Positions 6,562-13,103 of a DNA stretch of 13,103 bases are shown one piece after another. The notes under the pieces were generated by a model that was not told where the DNA came from, searched no databases, and saw only the letters and a list, made by a program, of their open reading frames with translations. Source of the DNA: Candidatus Peribacteraceae bacterium (lineage in GTDB: Bacteria > Patescibacteriota > Gracilibacteria > Peribacterales > Peribacteraceae); contig JAQUNQ010000028.1 of NCBI GenBank assembly GCA_028717505.1, forward strand, positions 1 through 13,103, given 5' to 3'. A program made the translations under genes and the position numbers. Every line of letters begins with the position of its first letter. Positions within the stretch are counted from its first letter, which is position 1.

Positions 6562-8241
6562 TCAATAAACCTGTTGTAGATAGCATTCCTCGCAATAAAC
6601 CAGCTCCGGACGGTCAGGAGCATACGTCGTCTCGATCGGCTTGCCGCACTTCATGCACGTGCGCTGCCAGAGGTGGCGTGGGTTACGTCGCGCGAGGCGC
6701 CCCTTGTGTCGGCAGTCAGGACAGGTGCGGGGAAGGGGGACATGCATATCTTTTCGGATCACAAGCTCCTGGGGGATGATGCGAAAATTCCCATGACAGA
6801 CGGAGCAGGAGAGAATTTCATTGGTAATTGTGGCCGGGGCCTGTGCAATGGAATCCGGCACCTGCGCCCAGGAGATCGTTTCCTTTCCCGTGGTACCGGG
6901 AAGATCGTCCTTCCACCGCCATCCTCGCGCGGTGACGTCCTCCCGCTTCATGGGAAAGTACTCCATGGTGAGTGATTCATTGTAGGCGAGAGGGCTAATG
7001 CTCACGGGGAAGAATTCCCCCCACTCACCCGTCCTTTGCATGTGCTCGATAATCCGTGGAACGAGTTGCTCATACTCCTCCTGCACATACTCCTTGTTCA
7101 AGACACAGTACTTCTTGTGCCTTAGTCCGCTGCACCCAAAGAGGCTCCCCGAACCCATGCAGAGCTCGGAGTAGAGCACTTCGCTCGACTCCCAAACATT
7201 GTAGGAGAAAAGGATGTGGTAGCGGTTCGTGCTCATACACTCGTAATTGAGTTCCGCACCATCCCAAATGATCGCGCAGTCCATGGAATCCTTTGCGTTG
7301 TTGTCGACAGCGAAGACATTGCGGAGGTTTTCCCCGCGGAGGACGTCGTAGCAGTTGTGACACTCCCGCGACTGGAAGACATGATCCCCCGTGCACCCCT
7401 CGCAGTTGATGAGGTTGGCATACCGATGAATGGCCCGTGCGCGGCGGACCTCCTGAAATTTACGCTCATTCCGGGAAGCCTCATTGAATCCATCCAGATG
7501 CAAAGCATCTCGCCGTTTCTGGTACTCCTCCGGCGTGTACTGCACATTGCCGATGCAAAACTTCTTCCCACGGAGATTCCAGCAGAAGAGAATGTTCTGA
7601 CAATTGTGACAGTCGAAGCAATATGCGCTCTCCGTCAGATGTGAACAGGAGTCGAGCCCGATACACCCGTAACATCCAAAGCAGTCCACGCACTCGATGC
7701 AGCACTCCATCTCCTTGGAAAACCCGCAATCAACACACGTCTTCGTCTTGTAACCGACCTCGCAATAATAGCAATCCTCCCCGTGATCGACATTGAAACT
7801 CATGTAACAGTTCCGGCAATTGGAACAGCGATTCACGAAAGGGCAGTTCTCATTGTTGTAACCGGTGTACTGCATTTTGGGAACGGCAATGGAGAGCTCC
7901 CGGAACTGCTCGAAGAAGGGGCGGGAGAAATCAAAGTCCCTCCCGTATTCCGTCGCGTCCCATTTATCGGACCACCAGATGTCGTTCTCGTAGATTTTGT
8001 ACGGCTTATCCGGGGAGTAGGAGGAAACGAGGGCGCGACCGGAGAAATCCGACGTGCGCTTGTAGAGGAACCGCTCATCGCGCAGTGCCATGCGTCGCTG
8101 CTGCCGGCAATTGACGCAATGAGTCGGATCGGGAATCGCAAATGTCTTCCCTCCGATCACGGGAGCAACCCGCGCAAGGAAGGCGCGGAACTCCGTATCG
8201 ACGGAGAAAGGTGTGCCACAGTTTGCACATTGTGCCGCCAT
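6562..8241 (-). CDS. Cysteine-rich zinc-ribbon protein of unknown function (paralogue P1)
   Basis: The protein has 559 residues with about 41 cysteines. An N-terminal zinc ribbon uses C5, C8, C42 and C45 (HCVNCR). A conserved aromatic block follows (YSPDKP at 75-80, WWSDKWD at 89-95, FDFSRPFF at 103-110). The core has two similar halves. Half A (about 133-240) includes cysteines every third residue at 181-193 and ends in WNLRGKKFCIGN. Half B (about 280-390) ends in GLRHKKYCVLN. A GEWGEFFP motif lies at 405-412. Two C-terminal ribbons use C479/C482/C507/C510 and C529/C532/C550/C553. The start at 8241 is chosen because it gives the paralogue length and N-terminus; the frame is open to 8325 but would then overlap the regulator's start. 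I recognise the family from Patescibacteria but know of no assigned function. P1 diverges from the regulator and is the only copy here with all ribbon ligands intact. Confidence 0.85.
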   Translation of the reverse strand: MAAQCANCGTPFSVDTEFRAFLARVAPVIGGKTFAIPDPTHCVNCRQQRRMALRDERFLYKRTSDFSGRALVSSYSPDKPYKIYENDIWWSDKWDATEYGRDFDFSRPFFEQFRELSIAVPKMQYTGYNNENCPFVNRCSNCRNCYMSFNVDHGEDCYYCEVGYKTKTCVDCGFSKEMECCIECVDCFGCYGCIGLDSCSHLTESAYCFDCHNCQNILFCWNLRGKKFCIGNVQYTPEEYQKRRDALHLDGFNEASRNERKFQEVRRARAIHRYANLINCEGCTGDHVFQSRECHNCYDVLRGENLRNVFAVDNNAKDSMDCAIIWDGAELNYECMSTNRYHILFSYNVWESSEVLYSELCMGSGSLFGCSGLRHKKYCVLNKEYVQEEYEQLVPRIIEHMQRTGEWGEFFPVSISPLAYNESLTMEYFPMKREDVTARGWRWKDDLPGTTGKETISWAQVPDSIAQAPATITNEILSCSVCHGNFRIIPQELVIRKDMHVPLPRTCPDCRHKGRLARRNPRHLWQRTCMKCGKPIETTYAPDRPELVYCEECYLQQVY

Positions 8242-8260
8242 GATAAACATCATAAATAGC

Positions 8261-8288
8261 TTGAAAACTATAGATGGCAGGATATAAT
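8261..8288 (+). promoter_or_regulatory. Promoter of the TrmB-like regulator
   Basis: A -35 box TTGAAA (8261-8266), a 16-base spacer and a perfect -10 box TATAAT (8283-8288) point toward the regulator. The start of transcription would be near 8295, giving a leader of about 29 bases with AGGA (8317-8320) just before the ATG at 8324. Confidence 0.7.
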
Positions 8289-8295
8289 CGGTGAA
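8267..8295 (-). promoter_or_regulatory. Promoter of P1, interlocked with the regulator promoter
   Basis: On the minus strand a -35 box TTCACC (8290-8295), a 17-base spacer and a -10 box TATAGT (8267-8272) point toward P1, with a leader of about 19 bases and no Shine-Dalgarno site. The -10 box here touches the regulator's -35 box, and this -35 box lies one base from the regulator's -10 box, so the two polymerase footprints overlap completely. A short ATAG/CTAT inverted repeat (8256-8271) overlaps both. Confidence 0.55.
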
Positions 8296-8323
8296 CTGTT
8301 CTTCAGCGTGAACAACAGGAACC

Positions 8324-9100
8324 ATGCTCTCCCAATACCTCCAAAAACTGGGATTTGATGAGAAGGATACATCGATATATCTCTCGCTCGCGGAGATGGG
8401 TATTCAGCCGGCATCCGTGATCGCGCGGAAATGCGGCCTAGACCGTGTGACGGTCTACAAGCACCTGAAGCGCCTCGTCGACCGCGGCTTCATCAAGGTA
8501 TACGTCCAGCGTGCCGTTCAATGCTTCGGCATCGAGAGCTATGATCAGCTGCGCACTTATTTGGAGGAACGCACGGAGACGGACCGTAAACTGCTCTCGG
8601 AGTTCGACACTGCTCTCAGTGTCCTGAAATCATTGTGCGACGCGGAAGCGCTCGTGCCGAGGCTCCGGATCTTCGAGGGGGAATCGGGAATCAAGGCATT
8701 TTTCCGCGATCTTCTCTTTGAAGCCTCCGAACAGAAGATCCGACAAGTGCGGATGCTCACGTCTAACACCTTCGATGAACGCTTGGGTGACCGCAGCCTC
8801 GCACGGTACGTGCGGGAGTTCTACAGCGATATGCGGGGTCACGCGATTGATTTGGATGTCATCGAAGCGACAGGCACGCTCGTTCCCGAGCGTCTGGAGA
8901 ATGTGCGAGCAGGGAGTTTCGACCCAGACAAATTCCCTGCTTCCCGCGGGACGACCAATATTTTCCTTGTCGGGTCAGCCGTCTACCTCGCCTGTTATCG
9001 GGATACGCCGATCGGCCTCAAAATTCAACATCGTGAGATGGCGCAGATGTTCCACTTCCTCTTCGACATGCTCGAAGGAAGAATGAGCGCAGTGCAGTGA
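8324..9100 (+). CDS. TrmB-family transcriptional regulator
   Basis: The protein has 258 residues. The N-terminal winged helix-turn-helix (about 1-68) has the TrmB pattern: LGFDEKDTSIYLSL, then ASVIARKCGLDRVTVYKHLK with the recognition helix near 40-52, and a wing at RGFIKVYVQ. A helical linker (about 73-105) probably mediates dimerisation. A C-terminal ligand or effector domain begins at RLRIFEGESGIKAFFRDLL (113-131), the segment that typically opens the non-DNA-binding half of these proteins. It does not resemble the sugar-binding version of archaeal TrmB closely enough to name a ligand. The gene is the only plus-strand gene among the cysteine-rich paralogues: divergent from P1 with interlocked promoters, and convergent with P2 with only six bases between stop codons. 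The likely job is control of P1 and of itself. Readthrough from the P4-P3-P2 operon would be antisense to it. Confidence 0.85.
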   Translation: MLSQYLQKLGFDEKDTSIYLSLAEMGIQPASVIARKCGLDRVTVYKHLKRLVDRGFIKVYVQRAVQCFGIESYDQLRTYLEERTETDRKLLSEFDTALSVLKSLCDAEALVPRLRIFEGESGIKAFFRDLLFEASEQKIRQVRMLTSNTFDERLGDRSLARYVREFYSDMRGHAIDLDVIEATGTLVPERLENVRAGSFDPDKFPASRGTTNIFLVGSAVYLACYRDTPIGLKIQHREMAQMFHFLFDMLEGRMSAVQ

Positions 9101-9106
9101 GAAGCG

Positions 9107-10795
9107 CTAGTAGACCTCTCTGAGGTAGCACTCTTCGCAATAGACCCTTTCCGGCCGCTCGGGGGCGTAACTCGTGAAAATCGGCTTCGCGCAACAGGCA
9201 CAGCTCCGCTCCCACAGCTTCCGCGGATTGCGCAGGGCGATTCTCCGCCGGTGCCGCTCATCTGGGTGAAGACGCGGGAGCGGGATCTTGTGTGCTCTGT
9301 AGTAGGACAATTCCTGCTTGATGACCTTGAAGAGGCGCCCTGTCGCGGGGCAGCGAATGGCCGAACGGAGGATGTCATCCGAGACATCGTCGATCCGATC
9401 CGGAAGATCCTTCGCCTCGATGATGCGCTCCGCCTGCGGCTGCTCCTCGGGCACATCACGCCAGTGCCATCCGCGTCGCAGCACCTCCGCGCGTGAGAGG
9501 GGAAAGTAGGCGGAGGCCATCGACTCGTTGTACCCGAAGGCAGAAGTCTCTGCGGGGAAGAACTGTCCCCACTCCCCCATTTTCCGCATGTGCTCGATGA
9601 TCCGGGGGACGAGGGTCTCGTACTCCTCCCGCGAATACTGCTGATTGAGGATGCAGTACTTCTTGTTCTTGATCCCCACGCAACCGAAGCAATGCGAGGC
9701 CGATCGGGCGAGGTCGCAGTAGAGGAGATTGCTGTTGGTCTCCGACCAGCTCGCGCTGCACCACCAGATCCCATTCCCCGAAATGGAGAGACCGTTGTAA
9801 GCGAGCTCCACATCGGAAGCCTGGTCGATATCCATGGCGGTCTTCACGCGCTCGTCCATGCGGCAGCAGTAGCGCAGGTCCTGAGACGTATCCCCGTCGA
9901 AACAATGAAAACACCGCTGGGAATGGAGGAAATAATCCGCCACGCAATCCTCGCACTGCAAATTGTGATTGGCACGACGGATGACGCGCGGGAGAAGGAC
10001 GTGAAAATCCTCCCGGGCTTTCGTCCATGCCTGAGACGAACCAGAACGAAGCGGTTGCACGGCCGCTTCCCACTGCTCCTTCGTCATCTGCTCATTGTGG
10101 AAGCAGTACTCCTTGCCACGGAGGTTCCAACAGAACACCACGTGGCTGCACTGCTTGCAATCGACGGAAAAGAGAGAGTCGCGGCAATCGGCGCAATCCT
10201 GGAGCACGGCACACCCGTAGCACTTCACGCAATCGACGAGTTCATACGAAAGCTCGGAATCGCGCGTGTGGGCGCAATCCGCGGTATCGCGGCAATGGTA
10301 GGTCGCGTACGCATAGAGCACATCTTCGCAGTATCCGGCGTCGATGCAGAGGTAACAATTCCTGCTGTGCCACACCTGATTCACATAGGGGCAATTCTCA
10401 TTGAGCACCGCGGCGAGAGCCATGCGGGGGACACGATCGCGGAGAGAGACATACTGCTCGAAGAACGGACGGGAGAAGTCGAAGGGGCGTCCATACGTGG
10501 CGGAATCCCACCGATCGGAGTTCCAGTTTTCCGAGGCGTAGACGGGGAACGGCTTGTCCTGCGCATAGATCGAAAGAATCTGTTCCCCCATCAGATCATC
10601 CTTGCGCCAGTGCAGATTGCGCTCGTTGCGGTGGGCATAGCGCCGCTGCGAACGGCACTGCCAACAGAGCGTGGGTGGAGGAATGTCGAAGGCGACTCCC
10701 CCGATGACCGGCGCAAGTTCCTGCAGCATCGTAAGATCATCACTGGTGACCTCGAAGGGCTGCTTGCACCAAGGATTTTTGCAGGTGTGCTGCAT
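9107..10795 (-). CDS. Cysteine-rich zinc-ribbon protein of unknown function (paralogue P2)
   Basis: The protein has 562 residues and the same domain order as P1. The N-terminal ribbon uses C5, C10, C44 and C47; the spacing of the first pair is four residues (CKNPWC) rather than two as in P1. The aromatic block is FDFSRPFFEQY. The core halves end in WNLRGKEYCFHN (about 223-234) and CFGCVGIKNKKYCILN (about 369-384). GEWGQFFP lies at 408-415. The penultimate ribbon is decayed: only C482 of the four P1 ligand positions remains, and the CPDC pair is HPDE (510-513). The final ribbon (C532/C535 and C553/C556) is intact. It has fewer cysteines in half A than P3. It is the last gene of the P4-P3-P2 group, with a Shine-Dalgarno site inside the P3 coding end, and it ends six bases from the convergent regulator, leaving no room for a terminator between them. 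Confidence 0.85.
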   Translation of the reverse strand: MQHTCKNPWCKQPFEVTSDDLTMLQELAPVIGGVAFDIPPPTLCWQCRSQRRYAHRNERNLHWRKDDLMGEQILSIYAQDKPFPVYASENWNSDRWDSATYGRPFDFSRPFFEQYVSLRDRVPRMALAAVLNENCPYVNQVWHSRNCYLCIDAGYCEDVLYAYATYHCRDTADCAHTRDSELSYELVDCVKCYGCAVLQDCADCRDSLFSVDCKQCSHVVFCWNLRGKEYCFHNEQMTKEQWEAAVQPLRSGSSQAWTKAREDFHVLLPRVIRRANHNLQCEDCVADYFLHSQRCFHCFDGDTSQDLRYCCRMDERVKTAMDIDQASDVELAYNGLSISGNGIWWCSASWSETNSNLLYCDLARSASHCFGCVGIKNKKYCILNQQYSREEYETLVPRIIEHMRKMGEWGQFFPAETSAFGYNESMASAYFPLSRAEVLRRGWHWRDVPEEQPQAERIIEAKDLPDRIDDVSDDILRSAIRCPATGRLFKVIKQELSYYRAHKIPLPRLHPDERHRRRIALRNPRKLWERSCACCAKPIFTSYAPERPERVYCEECYLREVY

Positions 10796-10801
10796 GGACG
10801 G

Positions 10802-12490
10802 TCAGTATACCTCCTTGAGGTAGCACTCCTCGCAAGAGACCTTCTCCGGTCGATCCGGGCCGTACGTCGTCTGAATTTCCTTCCTGCACTTGGCGCACTG
10901 ACGCTTCCAGAGATGGCGGGGATTGCGGAGTGCCATGCGTCTGCGATGCCGCTCGTCGGGATGAAGATGTGGAACAGGAAGTTGCATCTTCCGATACAGC
11001 TCCAATTCCGGTTTTACGAGTTTGAAGGGCCTGCTCGTTGCCTCACAGGTGATGGCCCAATGCAAAATATCATCAGGAACATTCTCGATATGCGCAGGAA
11101 GTTGAGAAGCGGGGATGGTGCGTGAAACCTTCGGAATGTCATCCTCCACGTGTTTCCATCTCCACCCGCGCTTCAGCGCCTCTTCCTTCGCCAGAAGGTA
11201 GTAGTCCTGCGCCGCAGTCTCGTTGTATCCGAAGACCGTGGAAGTGGCAGGGAAAAATTCCCCCCATTCACCGGTCTTCCGCATGTGATCAATGATCTGC
11301 GGTACCAATCCTTCATACTCTTCCTTCGTGTATTGCTTATTGAAGATACAGTGTTTCTTCGCACGAAGACCGAAGCACCCGAAGCAGTCGGAACAGGAAA
11401 AACAGTATTCGCTGTAGTGAACATTCTTGCATTCGTAGCTCTTGGAGACGCTGCAGAGCCCATATCCCAGATTGCAGGCATGTGTCTCGTACTGCAATTC
11501 GCCATGGTAAGGCTCCAGCGCATCCATGGAGCTCTTCAGATCTCCGCAGTCATAGCAGTAGGCGCACTCCTGCGACTGGAACATGTAATAGGAATCACGA
11601 ATGTCTTTGCACTGGGAAATATGATCGCCCGTGATGTTCTCGCACTGCTCCGTCACGACGTTTCGATGGATGGCATGCTCCTGCACCGATGCACGGAATT
11701 CCTTCTCCCGCTTCTCGGATTCCTCCCATGTCGCCGGCAGGAGGTCCTTGAGCCGATTCTGGTACTGCTCTTTCGTCAGCTGCTCGTTCGCGATGCAGTA
11801 CTGTTTATGACGAAGGTTCCAGCAGCCGAAGCAATTGCTGCAACCCTGGCAATCAAAGCAAAAATGGCAATTCGTGCATGTTCTGCATTCATGCAGATGA
11901 GTCGAGGAAACACACTGTCTCGCCTCCACGCATTCAGAGCAGAGCTCGCATTTCTGGATTGTGAGGCAGTCGATGCAGTCCTTATTGTGAATGCTGAAGT
12001 TCGTGAGGTAGATGCAATCCTCGCAGTACCCCGTGCTGATGCACATGTAACAGTTTTTGTTGTAGGGGGAATGATGGGTGTAGACGGAGTTCTCGCTCCC
12101 CATGTTCATGATGCAGGGACGCGGAGCCTTGAGACTGAGCTCATAGAACTGCGTGAAGAACGGCCGACGAAAATCAAAGTTTCGCCCCGTCGCAAGCTGA
12201 TCCCAATCGTCTGACCACCAAACCATCTGATCATAAACCGTGCACGGTTTATCCGGCGAATAGATGGAAATCACTTCCTTTCCCGTACGATCGCATGCAC
12301 GACGATAGAATTTCCGCTCATTGCGATACAGGAGCCTGCGCTGCTCGCGGCAATCAGGACACAGTGTTGGGGATGGCAGCGCGTGTTTCCGGCCTCCGAT
12401 GACAGGCGAGAGCTCTTCCAGGAGAGCAAGATCTTCCCCTGTGACCTCGAAGGGTTGCTTGCACCACGGATTGCGGCAGGTGCGCTGCAT
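10802..12490 (-). CDS. Cysteine-rich zinc-ribbon protein of unknown function (paralogue P3)
   Basis: The protein has 562 residues, collinear with P2, with 44 cysteines. The N-terminal ribbon uses C5, C10, C44 and C47 (TLCPDC). Half A contains eight cysteines at exact three-residue spacing (202 to 223), the densest ladder in the window, and ends in LRHKQYCIANEQLTKEQY. Half B ends in LRAKKHCIFNKQYTKEEY, 149 residues later, making the internal duplication plain. GEWGEFFP is at 408-415. The penultimate ribbon retains only C482 and has HPDE (510-513) in place of CPDC. The last ribbon, C532/C535/C553/C556, is intact. The N-terminus is nearly the same as P2 (NPWCKQPFEVT in both), so P2 and P3 are closer to each other than to P1. 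It lies six bases after P4 and six before P2. Function unknown; metal binding is the only safe inference. Confidence 0.85.
   Translation of the reverse strand: MQRTCRNPWCKQPFEVTGEDLALLEELSPVIGGRKHALPSPTLCPDCREQRRLLYRNERKFYRRACDRTGKEVISIYSPDKPCTVYDQMVWWSDDWDQLATGRNFDFRRPFFTQFYELSLKAPRPCIMNMGSENSVYTHHSPYNKNCYMCISTGYCEDCIYLTNFSIHNKDCIDCLTIQKCELCSECVEARQCVSSTHLHECRTCTNCHFCFDCQGCSNCFGCWNLRHKQYCIANEQLTKEQYQNRLKDLLPATWEESEKREKEFRASVQEHAIHRNVVTEQCENITGDHISQCKDIRDSYYMFQSQECAYCYDCGDLKSSMDALEPYHGELQYETHACNLGYGLCSVSKSYECKNVHYSEYCFSCSDCFGCFGLRAKKHCIFNKQYTKEEYEGLVPQIIDHMRKTGEWGEFFPATSTVFGYNETAAQDYYLLAKEEALKRGWRWKHVEDDIPKVSRTIPASQLPAHIENVPDDILHWAITCEATSRPFKLVKPELELYRKMQLPVPHLHPDERHRRRMALRNPRHLWKRQCAKCRKEIQTTYGPDRPEKVSCEECYLKEVY
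10810..10816 (-). promoter_or_regulatory. Ribosome binding site of P2 inside the P3 C-terminus
   Basis: AAGGAGG on the minus strand encodes part of the C-terminal LKEVY of P3 and lies 14 bases before the P2 ATG. The same site (12505-12511) and the same 14-base distance are found before P3. The spacing is longer than usual, which suggests coupling to termination of the upstream gene rather than independent initiation. Confidence 0.6.
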
Positions 12491-12496
12491 GGACAG

Positions 12497-13103
12497 TTAG
12501 TATACCTCCTTGAGGTAGCACTCCTCGCAGTACACGATCTCTCCTCGGGAGCCTGAGGGCTCCTCGGAGCCTCGAACGGCTGGGCGGTCGGGCGCGTACG
12601 TGCTCTGCATCTCCTTCCTGCATTTCGAGCACTTCCTGCCCCAGAGTTTTCGGGGATTCCGGAGGGAGAGGCGCCGGTCGTAGCGCTCGTCGGGATGGAG
12701 ATGCGGGAGCGGCAAGTGCTGCTGGCAGTAGAAGTCGAGCTCCTGCTTCTGGATGCGAAAAGGACGCTGCGTCTTCTCGCAGAGAATCGCCCATTGGAGA
12801 ACTTCATCCTGCACGTCCTCGATGCGATCGGGAAGGCGGGCCGCGGGAATGGTCTTGGAGACCACAGGCTTCTTCTCATCGATGTGCCTCCAGTAGAAAC
12901 CCTGTGCGCGGGCCTGCTCCTCCGTGAGCGGCAGGTACTCGTGCGCCAGGGATTCGTTGTAGCCGAACGGCGAAAGGGACGGCGGGAGGTAGAGCCCCCA
13001 CTCCCCTGCCTTTTTCATCTGCTCGATGATCCGCGGAACGAGTTGCTCGTACTCCTCACGGGAATACTGCTTGTTGAAGATGCAGTACTGCTTGCGCTGC
13101 AGC
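12497..13103 (-). CDS. Cysteine-rich zinc-ribbon protein (paralogue P4), 5' end outside the window
   Basis: Only the C-terminal ~201 residues are present; the gene continues past the right edge. The visible part begins with LQRKQYCIFNKQYSREEYEQ, the end of core half B, and runs on through VPRIIEQMKKAGEWGLYLP (the GEWGEFFP site with two changes) and PFGYNES. The penultimate ribbon is the decayed form (one Cys, then HPDE). The last ribbon has CSKC and, after a 13-residue insertion (AVRGSEEPSGSRG) found in none of the other three copies, CEEC. The C-terminus LKEVY is the same as in P3. It is the first visible gene of the leftward P4-P3-P2 group. Confidence 0.85.
   Translation of the reverse strand, partial: LQRKQYCIFNKQYSREEYEQLVPRIIEQMKKAGEWGLYLPPSLSPFGYNESLAHEYLPLTEEQARAQGFYWRHIDEKKPVVSKTIPAARLPDRIEDVQDEVLQWAILCEKTQRPFRIQKQELDFYCQQHLPLPHLHPDERYDRRLSLRNPRKLWGRKCSKCRKEMQSTYAPDRPAVRGSEEPSGSRGEIVYCEECYLKEVY
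12505..12511 (-). promoter_or_regulatory. Ribosome binding site of P3 inside the P4 C-terminus
   Basis: AAGGAGG overlaps the LKEVY codons of P4 and lies 14 bases before the P3 ATG. The junction matches the P3/P2 junction almost base for base. Confidence 0.6.
12542..12580 (-). repeat. 39-base in-frame palindromic insertion in P4
   Basis: Compared with P1, P2 and P3, P4 has 13 extra codons between DRP and EIVYCEEC. On the coding strand the insert contains GGCTCCGAGGAGCC (a stem with a 2-base loop) and then GGCTCC again, so the three arms can pair alternately. GAGGCTCCGAGG and AGGCTCCCGAGG form a direct repeat at its ends. The length is a multiple of three and no stop is introduced. Confidence 0.7.

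Noticed and set aside
8242..8325. N-terminal extension of P1 by 28 residues
   Set aside because: It would overlap the regulator's ATG and cover both promoters. The start at 8241 gives the same N-terminus and length as the paralogues.
9590..11125. Plus-strand open frame of 511 codons spanning P2 and the end of P3
   Set aside because: It crosses the junction of two clear minus-strand genes and has a biased composition without motifs.
12497..13018. Treating P4 as a complete 173-residue gene starting at the internal Met near 13018
   Set aside because: The frame continues upstream to the window edge with clear family sequence, so it is a truncated view of a full-length paralogue.
6562..13103. 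CRISPR-like or transposon array reading of the repeated segments
   Set aside because: The repetition is at gene scale (diverged paralogues of ~1.69 kb). There are no short direct repeats with unique spacers, no transposase and no terminal inverted repeats.

Overview
The window looks like a chromosomal piece of a Candidate Phyla Radiation (Patescibacteria) genome, most plausibly in the Peregrinibacteria/Peribacteria neighbourhood. This is an inference. The grounds are GC-rich DNA, a VirD4/TraG-like ATPase of the type common in that group, and several ~560-residue cysteine-rich zinc-ribbon proteins that I know mainly from Patescibacteria. UGA is used as a normal stop, and a complete release factor 2 gene with its UGA-dependent frameshift is present. 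That argues against the lineages (SR1/Absconditabacteria, Gracilibacteria) that recode UGA as glycine.

Left part (1-4270), mostly housekeeping. On the minus strand, a PilN-like and a PilO-like membrane protein overlap by 4 bases and are followed by infC (translation initiation factor IF3). Diverging from them on the plus strand is prfB (RF2), expressed through a programmed +1 frameshift. Between them lies a hairpin built from 7-base repeats. Convergent to prfB, across a shared terminator, is a 56-residue protein that resembles a minimal single-fold bacterial histone. Next come a structured non-coding stretch and tRNA-Ser(CGA), both leftward, then a second 7-base-periodic tract.

Middle (4268-6511): a minus-strand 747-residue VirD4/TraG-like ATPase with clear Walker A and Walker B motifs and no other secretion genes nearby.

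Right part (6562-13103): four paralogues of the cysteine-rich family, all on the minus strand (called P1 to P4 from left to right). P4, P3 and P2 form a tight leftward operon with identical 6-base gaps and near-identical junctions. P1 is separated from them by a plus-strand TrmB-like regulator, which is head-to-head with P1 and tail-to-tail with P2. The P1 and regulator promoters interlock face to face. P4 is cut by the right window edge.

The cysteine-rich cluster with its regulator is the best candidate for an undescribed system. Each complete protein has an N-terminal zinc ribbon, a cysteine-ladder core made of two similar halves, and C-terminal ribbon(s). One of those ribbons has lost most of its ligands in P2-P4 but keeps them in P1. 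P4 also carries a 39-base in-frame palindromic insertion. The biochemical function is unknown.
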